The position numbers were made by a program, and so were the translations under genes. The notes under the pieces were generated by a model. It was not told the DNA's origin. It made no database searches and worked only from the letters and a program-made list of their open reading frames with translations. DNA of 64,000 nucleotides from Thalassotalea_F euphylliae (GTDB lineage Bacteria; Pseudomonadota; Gammaproteobacteria; Enterobacterales; Alteromonadaceae): assembly GCF_042682785.1 (NCBI RefSeq), contig NZ_JBHUIB010000001.1, positions 1,275,524 through 1,339,523 of the forward strand. The letters are read 5' to 3'. Position 1 is the stretch's first letter, and every line of letters starts with the position of its first letter. Positions 1 through 9,200 of the stretch are shown here, in pieces.

Positions 1-323
1 GGACACCACGCATCAACGACATGTAAATCTTCACCTGCCTTGATAATGTATCGCCAGCCGTAAAGCGATTGCTTTTTCTTTTTCATCTGACTGCGTGCGC
101 CGGCCAAACCGCCAACAATCTTCGCAGCATCATTGCCACTGCCACTGCCAAAGGCAGAGCCGATGCCAACACCAATTGCAGCGCCCAAAATTGGCTTACC
201 GTCTTTACCTACCTGGGTATTAATAACCTCGGCTTTCTCAACCACACCTTCATAAACGGTCGACTGTGCCACAACGGTAGAGCAAACAAACAAGAGTGAA
301 AGGGCAACTGCAATTTTTTTCAT
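1..323 (-). CDS. Glycine-zipper secreted protein (C-terminus off the left edge)
   Basis: The reading frame is open from an ATG at 321-323 to the left edge, giving 107 codons without a stop. The first ~20 residues (MKKIAVALSLLFVCSTVVAQ) form a signal peptide with a VVA-Q type cleavage site; the lone Cys does not sit in a good lipobox. Around residues 48-72 lies a Gly/Ala-rich stretch (GAAIGVGIGSAFGSGSG, then GGLAGAR), typical of glycine-zipper 2TM domains as in SlyB-like envelope proteins. A Lys-rich stretch and a Tyr-Gly-Trp-Arg-Tyr segment follow. Its function is unknown; proteins of this type sit in or on the outer membrane. The missing C-terminus limits the call. Confidence 0.7.
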   Translation of the reverse strand, partial: MKKIAVALSLLFVCSTVVAQSTVYEGVVEKAEVINTQVGKDGKPILGAAIGVGIGSAFGSGSGNDAAKIVGGLAGARSQMKKKKQSLYGWRYIIKAGEDLHVVDAWC

Positions 324-427
324 AACTGACTCCAACAGGTTGTCAAAAATTTAAGCGTTATGAAAAGGATAGTTGTTACAGCTTTGTAATGCTGTAAATA
401 TGTGTAAAAGAGTCGATAAGAAGTGTT

Positions 428-447
428 AGCGCCCTCTATTGGGCGCT
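428..447 (-). terminator. Stem-loop downstream of pgi
   Basis: A perfect 7-bp inverted repeat, AGCGCCC / GGGCGCT, has a 6-base loop and lies 15 bases past the pgi stop. No run of T follows on the minus strand, so it may be a weak or Rho-assisted terminator, or only an mRNA-stabilising hairpin. Confidence 0.4.
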
Positions 448-462
448 ATTCTGATACGTTGA

Positions 463-2094
463 CTACTTACGATTTCGAAATGCAGCAACAAGACCGTTTG
501 TTGAAGCATCCATATCCAGAGATGACGACACGTCACTTATAGATTTGAGTACCTGATTACCTAACAACTTGCCTAGCTCAACACCCCACTGATCAAAGGA
601 GTTAACCTGCCAAATAACGCCTTGTACGAACACTTTGTGTTCATAAAGCGCAATCAGCTTACCCAAGGTCTTAGGGTCCAACGTATCAAACAGCAGTGTA
701 TTGCTTGGCTTATTGCCAGGCATAGTTTTATGGCTGGCTAATGCATCAATATCTTTTTGGCTCTTACCTGCACTCTCCAAAGCCGCTCGAACCTCTACTT
801 CAGTTTGGCCAGCCATGAGCGCCTGACTTTGACCAAAACAATTTGCCGCTAGCATATCGTGATGATCTGCTACGTCATGATGCGGCTGTAGCGGCAACAT
901 AAAGTCTGCAGGGATAACGGTATTGCCTTGGTGGATCAATTGATGGAATGAGTGCTGACCATTGGTTCCCTCGCTTCCCCAAATTATAGGCCCAGTATCA
1001 TAATCCACCGATTGTCCTTCTTGCGTTACGCGCTTACCGTTACTCTCCATATCAAGTTGCTGCACGTAAGCTGGTAAGCCTCGTAAATAGTGATAGTAAG
1101 GTAAAAGCACGTGTGACTGGGCACCAAAAAAGTTGCGATACCAAATACCAAGTAACGCCATTAAAACCGGCATATTTTCTTCCAAAGGCGCAGAGGTGAA
1201 ATGCTGATCCATTTCATATGCTCCTTTTAGAAACGCTTCGAAGTTGTCGTAACCAACAGCGAGTGCTAAAGGAAGCCCGATTGCAGACCAAACCGAGTAG
1301 CGACCGCCAACCCAATCCCACATTGGAAAAATATTGTCTTGGCTAATACCGAAAGCTTCTGCGCCCTCGATATTGGTTGAGACACAAGCAAAGTTGTGAA
1401 TAACATCAGCTTGTGTTGCTGTTTGTAAAAACCACGCCTTAGCGGTTTCTGCATTGCGCAACGTTTCCTGTGTTGTCAATGTTTTTGATGAGGTCATAAT
1501 CATCGTTGTTTCAGGATTGAGTGATGCAAGCACGTCCTGAATATGACAGCCATCAACGTTAGCAACAAAATGTACATTCAATTGCTTTTGGCGATATGGT
1601 TTTAACGCTTCAGACATGATTTTAGGGCCCAAGAACGAACCACCAATGCCAATACTGACAATATCTGTAAATGCCTTACCGCTGTAACCAACCTTTTTAC
1701 CTGTCGATACTGCATCGACAAACAGCTTCATTTTTTCACGTGTAGCCTTGATTTCAGGCATGACGTCTTGACCATCTACCATCACCGGCGCATCACTAAA
1801 GTTTCGCAGCGCAGTATGCAAAACTGCACGTTGTTCGGTACTATTAATCGCATCACCACAGAACATTGCTGCACGCTTTTCTTCAAGTTTCATGGCTTTC
1901 GCCAAGTCGACAAGCAACGTTTTTGTTTCAGCGTTAATACGATTCTTGGAGTAATCTAAGGTGATACCTGCTGCAGTCAAAGAAAAGGCTTGGAACCGAT
2001 TATCGTCATCCGAAAACAATGCATTCATATGCACTGATTTCATTTCTTGATAATGGCCTAAAAGACGTTGCCACTGAGCGGTATTCGTTAACAT
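463..2094 (-). CDS. pgi: Glucose-6-phosphate isomerase
   Basis: Cytosolic enzyme interconverting glucose-6-phosphate and fructose-6-phosphate in glycolysis and gluconeogenesis. The 543-residue length matches bacterial Pgi. Visible signatures are the phosphate-binding stretch SIGIGGSFLGP (about 147-157), MTSSKTLTTQET (about 200-211), the catalytic-base motif MESNGKRV (Glu350), GTNGQHSFHQLIHQG (catalytic His about 381) and a C-terminal segment with the expected Lys (VNSFDQWGVELGK). The gene lies directly downstream of glmS, which uses its product fructose-6-phosphate, but a strong terminator separates the two, so they are probably separate transcripts. The start is ATG. Confidence 0.98.
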   Translation of the reverse strand: MLTNTAQWQRLLGHYQEMKSVHMNALFSDDDNRFQAFSLTAAGITLDYSKNRINAETKTLLVDLAKAMKLEEKRAAMFCGDAINSTEQRAVLHTALRNFSDAPVMVDGQDVMPEIKATREKMKLFVDAVSTGKKVGYSGKAFTDIVSIGIGGSFLGPKIMSEALKPYRQKQLNVHFVANVDGCHIQDVLASLNPETTMIMTSSKTLTTQETLRNAETAKAWFLQTATQADVIHNFACVSTNIEGAEAFGISQDNIFPMWDWVGGRYSVWSAIGLPLALAVGYDNFEAFLKGAYEMDQHFTSAPLEENMPVLMALLGIWYRNFFGAQSHVLLPYYHYLRGLPAYVQQLDMESNGKRVTQEGQSVDYDTGPIIWGSEGTNGQHSFHQLIHQGNTVIPADFMLPLQPHHDVADHHDMLAANCFGQSQALMAGQTEVEVRAALESAGKSQKDIDALASHKTMPGNKPSNTLLFDTLDPKTLGKLIALYEHKVFVQGVIWQVNSFDQWGVELGKLLGNQVLKSISDVSSSLDMDASTNGLVAAFRNRK

Positions 2095-2291
2095 GTTAGT
2101 TCCCTAGTGTTCATTGCTGAGCATATTGTAGCGCATCTAAGACGCTGTAAACGCACATTTATTAAGTATAACAAGGGTATTTAGACGTGCGCGTCTCGTT
2201 GTAGTCAACCATTAAATCATCCAAAAACAGCAACAAAATGACAATTTGAGATTAATTAGGCAATTTTTGGCCTGTATTGTTAAACAGCAAT

Positions 2292-2319
2292 AAAAAAAGC
2301 GCCATAAAGCGCTTTTTTT
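2292..2319 (-). terminator. Rho-independent terminator of glmS
   Basis: AAAAAAAGCGC, loop CATAAA, GCGCTTTTTTT: a symmetrical hairpin with T runs on both strands, 13 bases past the glmS stop. It ends the regulator-glmS transcript before pgi. Confidence 0.85.
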
Positions 2320-2332
2320 GACTATCGATACA

Positions 2333-4165
2333 TTATTCTACCGTTACACTTTTCGCTAGGTTACGCGGTTGGTCTACATCTGTACCTTTTATGATAGCTA
2401 CGTAGTATGAAAGTAGCTGAAGTGGCAATGTATAAACAATTGGCGCAATCATGTCGTCGCAATGTGGCACATTGATGACTTTCATGGTTTCATCACTTTC
2501 AAATTTCGCATCGTTATCAGCAAATACATACATCAAACCGCCACGAGCACGCACTTCTTCAACGTTTGATTTAAGTTTTTCAATCAAGTCATTCTTGGGT
2601 GCTACAACAATAACAGGCATTTCCGCATCAATTAACGCTAATGGGCCATGCTTAAGTTCACCCGCTGCATATGCTTCTGCATGAATGTATGAAATTTCTT
2701 TAAGCTTTAGCGCACCTTCCATTGCAATCGGGTATTGATCGCCGCGACCAAGGAACAAAGAATGATGCTTATCAGCAAAGTCTTCTGCTAAATCTTCAAT
2801 CTCATCAGCTAACGCGAATGTTTCTTCAATTTTGTTAGGCAGAGTAATTAGCGCTTGAGCCATTGCTTTCTGATCAGCGTCACTCATGCCGTGATGTGTG
2901 CCCAAAGCCAACGTCATCATCATTAAACCAACAAGCTGCGTGGTAAACGCTTTAGTTGATGCCACACCTATTTCGGCGCCAGCTTTGGTCATAAATGCTA
3001 AGTCAGACTCTCGCACTAAGCTTGAACCTGGAACGTTACAAATCGTTAAACTTGCACGGTAGCCAAGTTCTTTTGCTAAGCGCAATGCAGCCAACGTATC
3101 AGCAGTTTCACCTGACTGAGATATCGTCACCAGTAGGGCGTTTTTAGGCACATGTGACTTGCGATAGCGGAATTCGCTGGCAATTTCAACGTTACATGAA
3201 ACGCCTGCAAATGCTTCAAGCCAATAGCGCGCGACCATACCTGAGTGATAACTGGTGCCACACGCAATAATTTGTACGTGTTCAATTTCTTTGAAGATGT
3301 CATCAGCACCTTCACCAAATGTTGCTGTATTAAGCTCGCCACCCAATAAACGACCTTCTAGCGTGTTGCGAATTGCTGATGGTTGCTCGTAAATCTCTTT
3401 AAGCATGTAGTGACGATATTCACCTTTATCACCAGCATCGTGGCTGACTTCTGACTCTTTCGCCTCACGAACAACAGGGTTGCCATCGACGTCAAATATA
3501 TTCACTTCAAAACGTGTAACTTCGGCAACATCACCTTCTTCTAAGAACGCGAATTTACGCGTAACTGGCAGTAGTGCCATCATATCTGAAGCAATAAAGT
3601 TTTCACCAAGGCCATAACCAACGACTAATGGGCTACCTGAACGTGCGACAACGACTCGTTCTTTGTCATTGGTATCCATGATCACGGTGCCATAAGCTCC
3701 GTCAAGCTTCTTAACCGCTGATTGCGCTGCTGCTAGTAACGTATCATGTGACTTTAATTCGTGATGAACAAGATGAGCGATAACTTCTGTATCTGTCTCG
3801 CTTACAAAAGCATAGCCAAGACCTGAAAGCTCAGCACGTAGTTCTTCATGGTTTTCAATAATGCCATTGTGAACCACCGCAATATTGTCACTTGAAACAT
3901 GTGGATGAGCATTCGTTTCACTTGGTGCACCGTGTGTCGCCCAGCGAGTATGCGCAATACCTGTACCGCCAGACAATGGGCTTTCCGCAACTGCATCAGC
4001 TAATTCTTGCACTTTACCTAATCGACGAACACGTTGTAGCTGTTTGTTATCATCGATAATGGCTACACCAGCTGAATCATAGCCACGGTACTCAAGGCGT
4101 TTCAGGCCTTCCACCAAAATATCTACTACATCACGTTGTGCTACTGCACCTACAATGCCACACAT
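2333..4165 (-). CDS. glmS: Glutamine--fructose-6-phosphate aminotransferase (isomerising)
   Basis: Makes glucosamine-6-phosphate from fructose-6-phosphate and glutamine, the first committed step to UDP-GlcNAc for peptidoglycan and LPS. The 610-residue protein starts MCGIVGAVAQR, where Cys2 becomes the N-terminal nucleophile of the glutaminase domain (about 1-240, with RLEYRGYDSAG and HTRWATHG). Two SIS sugar-isomerase domains follow (CGTSYHSG, TISQSGETADT, STKAFTTQ), and the conserved C-terminus ends LAKSVTVE. It lies 27 bp behind a DeoR-type regulator on the same strand, so the two are probably co-transcribed. In many enterics glmS instead follows glmU directly; here 3.5 kb and other genes lie between them. 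Confidence 0.98.
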   Translation of the reverse strand: MCGIVGAVAQRDVVDILVEGLKRLEYRGYDSAGVAIIDDNKQLQRVRRLGKVQELADAVAESPLSGGTGIAHTRWATHGAPSETNAHPHVSSDNIAVVHNGIIENHEELRAELSGLGYAFVSETDTEVIAHLVHHELKSHDTLLAAAQSAVKKLDGAYGTVIMDTNDKERVVVARSGSPLVVGYGLGENFIASDMMALLPVTRKFAFLEEGDVAEVTRFEVNIFDVDGNPVVREAKESEVSHDAGDKGEYRHYMLKEIYEQPSAIRNTLEGRLLGGELNTATFGEGADDIFKEIEHVQIIACGTSYHSGMVARYWLEAFAGVSCNVEIASEFRYRKSHVPKNALLVTISQSGETADTLAALRLAKELGYRASLTICNVPGSSLVRESDLAFMTKAGAEIGVASTKAFTTQLVGLMMMTLALGTHHGMSDADQKAMAQALITLPNKIEETFALADEIEDLAEDFADKHHSLFLGRGDQYPIAMEGALKLKEISYIHAEAYAAGELKHGPLALIDAEMPVIVVAPKNDLIEKLKSNVEEVRARGGLMYVFADNDAKFESDETMKVINVPHCDDMIAPIVYTLPLQLLSYYVAIIKGTDVDQPRNLAKSVTVE

Positions 4166-4192
4166 AATGACTTCCTTATTTGCGTTAAAATG

Positions 4193-4954
4193 TTAGTCGG
4201 CGCATATCACTATAACGCCTTTACTTTCTATGTCTTGTTTGAGGTTGGCCGGCAAACCATTGTCTGTTATTAGCGTGTGTATTTGCTGCCAAGGTAATTC
4301 TAAATTTGGAATTCGACGACCAATCTTTTCTGACTCAACCATCACAATAACATCACGTGCAACGTTCGCCATTACCTTACTCAAGCCTATCAGCTCATTG
4401 AATGTTGTGGTACCGCGTTCGATATCAATGCCATCAGCGCCGATAAATAGCTGATCAAAGTCGTAAGACTTAAGCACTTGCTCTGCAACTTGACCCTGAA
4501 AAGATTCTGATGTTGGATCCCAAGTTCCACCAGTCATCAGCAACGTTGGCTCATTTTCTAGCTCGTTCAGGCGAGACGCTATTGCTAATGAGTTGGTCAT
4601 CACCACTAACCCACGCTTATCGCTTAGGTGCTCCACGAGAGCAGAGGTTGTTCTGCCACTGTCTATAACAATACGATAGTGGTCTTTTATTAAAGATGCG
4701 GCCGCTTTGCCAATACATTCCTTTTGTTTCGAAACTTTTTGATTTTGTGGTTCAACAATTTCTCGTGGCAACGGCACCGCACCGCCATATCGACGCAACA
4801 GCAAACCGCTTTTTTCAAGCGCAGCTAGGTCTTTTCTTATGGTAACTTCCGATGTCTCAAAGCGTCTTGCTAAACTTTCTACGCTGACTTCACCAGCATC
4901 GTTGAGCTCAGAGATAATATAGTGACGTCGTTGTTGCGTGTTTCGTTTTGACAC
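4193..4954 (-). CDS. DeoR/GlpR-family transcriptional regulator (GlmR-like)
   Basis: The N-terminal DeoR helix-turn-helix (about 5-57, RRHYIISELNDAGEVSVESL, then TIRKDLAALEKSG) is followed by a DeoR sensor domain of the sugar-phosphate-isomerase fold (about 75-235). That domain carries IDSGRTTSALVEHL, MTGGTWDP and LFIGADGID, the phosphosugar-binding signatures of the family. It precedes glmS closely, so its likely job is to tune glmS to an amino-sugar or hexose phosphate; the ligand is inferred from context only. The start is GTG (4952-4954), which gives the usual ~250-residue length. A TTTCGAAA-centred palindrome just upstream may be its own operator. Confidence 0.88.
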   Translation of the reverse strand: MSKRNTQQRRHYIISELNDAGEVSVESLARRFETSEVTIRKDLAALEKSGLLLRRYGGAVPLPREIVEPQNQKVSKQKECIGKAAASLIKDHYRIVIDSGRTTSALVEHLSDKRGLVVMTNSLAIASRLNELENEPTLLMTGGTWDPTSESFQGQVAEQVLKSYDFDQLFIGADGIDIERGTTTFNELIGLSKVMANVARDVIVMVESEKIGRRIPNLELPWQQIHTLITDNGLPANLKQDIESKGVIVICAD

Positions 4955-4971
4955 AAATCAAACCAAATAAG

Positions 4972-4985
4972 TTTCGTTTCGAAAG
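4972..4985. promoter_or_regulatory. Candidate DeoR-type operator upstream of the regulator-glmS operon
   Basis: TTTCGTTTCGAAAG contains the palindrome TTTCGAAA and a repeated TTTCG, 18 bases upstream of the regulator GTG. TTTCG-rich elements are common DeoR-family targets, and the position suits autorepression. It is a single site, assigned by inference. Confidence 0.35.
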
Positions 4986-5100
4986 AATTATAGGTATCGT
5001 TTATTAAATGTCAACCTGAACCAGTCAATAGCTTCGAATCATTATGGCTGGTGTTTTTGATATCTTCACGGTAAAACTAAGGTTATCGCTTATTCCCTAT

Positions 5101-6252
5101 ATGTTAACTATGCAGCGCCTTTCCTTTATTTTTGTTCTCGTTTTTCTATTTGGCTGTAAATCAACATCATCTCTACATTCGGTAAAACACATCGAAGAGT
5201 TGGTAAAACAGGTTGAAAATAATCCTGAAGATATTGTATCGGTAATAGAAAAGTCGCAACAAAGTCATAAAGCAATTATTCGCGATGCAGAACAAGTAAA
5301 GCTAGCGCTAAAAGAGCTGAAACGAGTCGTTGAATCTATTTGGGGTAAGGAGGATACCGAGCTCCCTTCCAGTAAAAAGTATGTGAAATACAGTAATGAC
5401 TACCGAGCGAGAGCTATCGTAGATTTTGAAAATGGCTCAGTAACGGTAGAAACGATTGCAAAAAAGAACCCTACTGATTTGCTCAAGCAAGCTATTACCC
5501 TGACCTTATTAACGCCTGCGGATCCGAGAAATACCGACATTTTCTCTAGTAGTGCGCCAGACCTTGGTGAGGAGCCATTTCTTTACAGGCAGGTCATTGA
5601 TCAAGATAAACAAGCGATTAGGTATCAATGGCGTGCAAATCGTTTTGCAGACTATCTACTAAAAAATAATCTTATAAACGAGCCAAACAAGCATAAAGTC
5701 ACCTTTAGTCTGGTGCCTCAACACCAGCATTTACGCCAATTACAGTATAGTGAGTTTGTTATTGCCTCAGCGCAGAAGTATCAAATACCTGCACATCTCA
5801 TTTATGCGGTAATCGAGACAGAGAGTAGCTTCAACCCGTTTGCCGTCAGTTCAGCCAATGCGTATGGCTTAATGCAAGTAGTACCATCAACTGCCGGTAA
5901 AGATGTTTACCAAAAAATAAAAAACAGATCGGGGCAACCGACAAAGCAACAATTGTTTTCGCCTGAAACCAATATCGATATCGGTACCGCCTATTTGCAT
6001 TTGTTAGACACGCGTTATTTAGCTTCTGTTAATAATAAGCAAAGTAAAACTTACACTGTTATTTCCGCTTACAATGGGGGAGCAGGGAATGTGCTTAAAA
6101 CCTTTGATGCTAATCGAGATAGGGCTATACGCGACATTAATAGTCTGACTTCCAAATCAGTCTATTGGGCGCTTACACATAAACACCCTAAGCAGGAATC
6201 GAGGCGATACCTAGAGAAGGTGGCTCAAAAACAATCTAAATACCAGCAATAG
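5101..6252 (+). CDS. mltC: Membrane-bound lytic murein transglycosylase C
   Basis: Lipoprotein that cleaves the MurNAc-GlcNAc bond of peptidoglycan with formation of 1,6-anhydro-MurNAc. The frame opens at 5044, but the ATG at 5101 is preferred (next ATG 5110). It gives a lipoprotein signal, MLTMQRLSFIFVLVFLFGC, with lipobox LFGC and no 19-residue leader in front. The middle region has the MltC-type N-terminal domain (about 60-210). The C-terminal SLT domain carries the catalytic Glu in ETESSFNPFAVSSANAYGLM, then QVVPSTAG and SAYNGGAGNV. The final ~384 residues after lipidation fit MltC length. It stands alone, divergent from the regulator-glmS pair, a cell-wall context shared with glmU. Confidence 0.9.
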   Translation: MLTMQRLSFIFVLVFLFGCKSTSSLHSVKHIEELVKQVENNPEDIVSVIEKSQQSHKAIIRDAEQVKLALKELKRVVESIWGKEDTELPSSKKYVKYSNDYRARAIVDFENGSVTVETIAKKNPTDLLKQAITLTLLTPADPRNTDIFSSSAPDLGEEPFLYRQVIDQDKQAIRYQWRANRFADYLLKNNLINEPNKHKVTFSLVPQHQHLRQLQYSEFVIASAQKYQIPAHLIYAVIETESSFNPFAVSSANAYGLMQVVPSTAGKDVYQKIKNRSGQPTKQQLFSPETNIDIGTAYLHLLDTRYLASVNNKQSKTYTVISAYNGGAGNVLKTFDANRDRAIRDINSLTSKSVYWALTHKHPKQESRRYLEKVAQKQSKYQQ

Positions 6253-6314
6253 CGTTGACAATGGTAAAAGACAATAAGATAGTATTTATACTATTTATTA
6301 ATCAAATACCTATC

Positions 6315-7595
6315 ATGAAAAGAGTTTTTTTAACTGCTTTTATGTTTTTCATCTGTATATACGTCGATGCAACAGAGCCTGAACAGCTATATCCAGTAAC
6401 ACCGGCGATATTGCCAGAGCTATCTAAACGAGGTGAGTTGAATGTAGGTGTAACCACACTTTCAGTTGTTAACAAACGAGCTTTTGACCACCGCACTTTT
6501 TCAGGTACCTATGAAAGACCACTTACGGTTGAAGTTTGGTATCCAGCACACCACAACAAAGAAAAATTAGCCGTATACAATGCGGTTACAAGGAGTCATC
6601 AGCCCTTCACTATTCAGGCTAATGCATATCGAGACGCTAAACCAGTCAGTGACAACCGTTACCCTTTGATTGTTTTGTCTCATGGTTACACAGGTGATAG
6701 AACGTTAATGTTCTATTTAGGAGAACACTTAGCGAGTCATGGCTATATTGTAGCCAGTATCGATCACACCGATTCGACGACCAAAGAGATAAGCTTTAAA
6801 GAAAAGCCTTTTGAAGGCTTTATCAGCACATTGATTCACCGTAGCCGCGATCAACAATTCGTACTCGATTATTTTCGTAGCCTAACAACACCATTGGGCG
6901 ACATTACCAATACAAACAAAGCCGGCGTAATCGGTTATTCAATGGGAGGCTTTGGCGCTATAAACACAGTGGGCGGTTGCTACCAGGTTACCCAGCAAGG
7001 TTTAATACGCTTTGGTATTCCTGAAGAGGTTGCTGTAAAAATTCTTCCAAGCTTTAATTTCTGCAATGCAGGAAAACAGAACGTCGATAGCGCTTGGAAA
7101 GCGATGATTGCTTATGCCCCCTGGGGGCAAGAGCATAACCTACATAGCACAGAGGCTCTTGGTTCGATTTCACCAGCCACGCTTTACATAACAGGCGACC
7201 TTGATGATATTTCAGGTTATGAGCAAGGTGTCAAAAAACTATTTGAGCAAACCAGTAAAGAAGATAATTACCTTCTAGTGTATAACGGTGCTCGACATAA
7301 TGTTGCGCCACATCCTGCGCCATCAGTCGCTTATGCTAACAGTGATGATTTAGGGCACTACCATGAACCTTCCTGGGCGCAAAACCAATTAAACTACTTT
7401 AATCAGCACTTTTCGTTAGCGTTTCTTAATTGTTACATCAAGGAAAACAGTGAAGGTTGTGCGATGTTGCCTAAACATCAACAAGCAACGCAAACAAAAC
7501 AAGCAGACGGTTCAATGAGCCAAGCTTGGCCAGGAATGCCGGATAGATTCGCCACCAGTATGCATTTTCTTTCAGCAGAGAATAAAAGCCAGTGA
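6315..7595 (+). CDS. Secreted alpha/beta hydrolase (PAF-acetylhydrolase/dienelactone-hydrolase-like)
   Basis: An open frame begins upstream, but the ATG at 6315 gives a clean signal peptide (MKRVFLTAFMFFICIYVDAT), so it is chosen; the mature protein is about 405 residues. The alpha/beta-hydrolase fold is shown by LIVLSHGYTG (oxyanion loop, about 119-127), the nucleophile elbow GYSMGG with Ser209, LYITGDLDDISGYE (acid region) and GARHNVAPHPAP (catalytic His region). Secreted enzymes of this type hydrolyse short acyl esters, but the substrate here is unknown. A YAPWG segment and two Cys pairs suggest a periplasmic or exported location. It is separated from mltC by only 62 bp and has no obvious partner. 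Confidence 0.75.
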   Translation: MKRVFLTAFMFFICIYVDATEPEQLYPVTPAILPELSKRGELNVGVTTLSVVNKRAFDHRTFSGTYERPLTVEVWYPAHHNKEKLAVYNAVTRSHQPFTIQANAYRDAKPVSDNRYPLIVLSHGYTGDRTLMFYLGEHLASHGYIVASIDHTDSTTKEISFKEKPFEGFISTLIHRSRDQQFVLDYFRSLTTPLGDITNTNKAGVIGYSMGGFGAINTVGGCYQVTQQGLIRFGIPEEVAVKILPSFNFCNAGKQNVDSAWKAMIAYAPWGQEHNLHSTEALGSISPATLYITGDLDDISGYEQGVKKLFEQTSKEDNYLLVYNGARHNVAPHPAPSVAYANSDDLGHYHEPSWAQNQLNYFNQHFSLAFLNCYIKENSEGCAMLPKHQQATQTKQADGSMSQAWPGMPDRFATSMHFLSAENKSQ

Positions 7596-7619
7596 GAGTA
7601 AGCTATAAATTAGCTAAAC

Positions 7620-7647
7620 AAAAAGGGAGCATAAAGCTCCCTTTTTT
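7620..7647. terminator. Bidirectional terminator between the hydrolase gene and glmU
   Basis: AAAAAGGGAGC, loop ATAAA, GCTCCCTTTTTT: the hairpin lies between convergent genes and has T runs on both strands, so it can end both transcripts. Confidence 0.88.
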
Positions 7648-7667
7648 ATCGCCACGATATACAGTGA

Positions 7668-9026
7668 CTATTTTTTCACTGGGCGTTTCCAGCCACCAAT
7701 ATTACGCTGTTTTCCACGAGCAACCGCTAGCTCTTCATCAGCAACATCTTTAACGATAACAGAGCCTGCACCGGTAGTTGCCATTGCACCTACAGATACT
7801 GGCGCTACCAAGGAAGCATTAGAACCGATAAACGCTCCATCACCAATAATAGTCTTCGATTTATTTACGCCGTCATAGTTACACGTGATCGTACCCGCAC
7901 CAATATTAGCGCCACTTCCAACTTCGGTATCACCAAGATAAGTAAGATGTCCGGCTTTGGAACCTTCACCGAGAACTGTTTTTTTCATTTCTACAAAGTT
8001 ACCGACATGTGCGTCGCGCTTTAACTCTGACCCTGGACGAATACGTGCAAAAGGGCCCGCCGACGCTAACTCACCAATAATGGCATCTTCAACAATAGTG
8101 TTTGGCTTTATTTCTGCGCCTTTACCAATTTTACAGTTTTTTAGAATACAGTTAGCGCCAATAGTAACGTTATCTTCTAATTCGACATCACCCTCAAAAA
8201 TACAGTTGATGTCAATTTTTACCTCTTGGCCAACCATTAAATTTCCACGCACATCAATACGCGCCGGATCGCGTAAGCTAGCTCCTGCTATCATCAGCTC
8301 TTCTGCTTGTCTTAGCTGGTAAGCCCGCTCTAGTGCGGCTAGTTGCACTCTATTATTGGCACCTTCCACTTCAATTTCAGTCTCAGGATGTGCGGTCGCT
8401 ATTTGCTTACCTTCGCCATGCGCCATGGCAATAATATCAGTAAGGTAATACTCACCTTGCGCATTATCGTTTGAAAGGTTTGATAGCCAACGTTTTAAGT
8501 CTCCACCATTCGCAAGCAAAATACCGGTATTACATTCATCAATGGCCAGCTGCTCTTCATTTGCATCTTTTTGCTCTACAATGCCAACTACCGTGTCATT
8601 ACTACGGATAATACGACCATAGCCTGTTGGATCCTGTAATTTAACTGTTAGTAGAGCCATCCCCTCTACTGGTTTCGCCGAAATAAGGCGTTGCAAAGTC
8701 GATACTTTAGTTAGTGGAACATCTCCGTAAAGAACCAAAACATCTTCATCATCTTTAAGGTATGGAGATGCCATATCGACAGCGTGACCAGTGCCTAATT
8801 GTTCTTTTTGCTCAACAAAATTGAGGTCATCTCCTGTCACTTGTGCTTTTAGAACATCGCCACCAAAACCATAAATTAAATAGATATCTTCAGCGTTAAC
8901 CTGACGAGCAGCATCAATAACATGAGACACCATAGGCTTATGAGCAACCGGATGAAGCACCTTTGGCAATGAAGAACGCATGCGAGTACCTTTGCCCGCT
9001 GCTAAGATAACTACTGATAAAGACAT
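7668..9026 (-). CDS. glmU: Bifunctional N-acetylglucosamine-1-phosphate uridyltransferase / glucosamine-1-phosphate acetyltransferase
   Basis: Carries out the last two steps to UDP-GlcNAc. The N-terminal pyrophosphorylase domain (about 1-228) begins with the nucleotide-binding signature LAAGKGTRMRSSLPKVLH and contains EQLGTGHA and LYGDVPLT. The C-terminal left-handed beta-helix acetyltransferase (about 250-452) shows hexapeptide repeats, the motif NFVEMKKT, TITCNYDGVNK and GSNASLVAPV. At 452 residues it is full length. It follows atpC on the same strand, as in enterics, but a strong hairpin lies between them, so a separate promoter is likely in 9027-9146. Confidence 0.98.
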   Translation of the reverse strand: MSLSVVILAAGKGTRMRSSLPKVLHPVAHKPMVSHVIDAARQVNAEDIYLIYGFGGDVLKAQVTGDDLNFVEQKEQLGTGHAVDMASPYLKDDEDVLVLYGDVPLTKVSTLQRLISAKPVEGMALLTVKLQDPTGYGRIIRSNDTVVGIVEQKDANEEQLAIDECNTGILLANGGDLKRWLSNLSNDNAQGEYYLTDIIAMAHGEGKQIATAHPETEIEVEGANNRVQLAALERAYQLRQAEELMIAGASLRDPARIDVRGNLMVGQEVKIDINCIFEGDVELEDNVTIGANCILKNCKIGKGAEIKPNTIVEDAIIGELASAGPFARIRPGSELKRDAHVGNFVEMKKTVLGEGSKAGHLTYLGDTEVGSGANIGAGTITCNYDGVNKSKTIIGDGAFIGSNASLVAPVSVGAMATTGAGSVIVKDVADEELAVARGKQRNIGGWKRPVKK

Positions 9027-9146
9027 GATATTTCCATTTAAAATCTAAAAATCCCACACATTCTACCGTAGAAATATGACATTCGACATCAAAGTTTACT
9101 CAAATGAAAAGTTAGAGGAGAATGAGTTTTCACTTTGCGTTAAAAC

Positions 9147-9174
9147 AAAAAAGCGACCAAATGGTCGCTTTTTT
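9147..9174 (-). terminator. Rho-independent terminator of the atp operon
   Basis: AAAAAAGCGACC, loop AAAT, GGTCGCTTTTTT: a perfect hairpin 26 bases past the atpC stop with T runs on both strands. Confidence 0.88.
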
Positions 9175-9200
9175 CATATCACTAAAACAGGTTAGTAATT

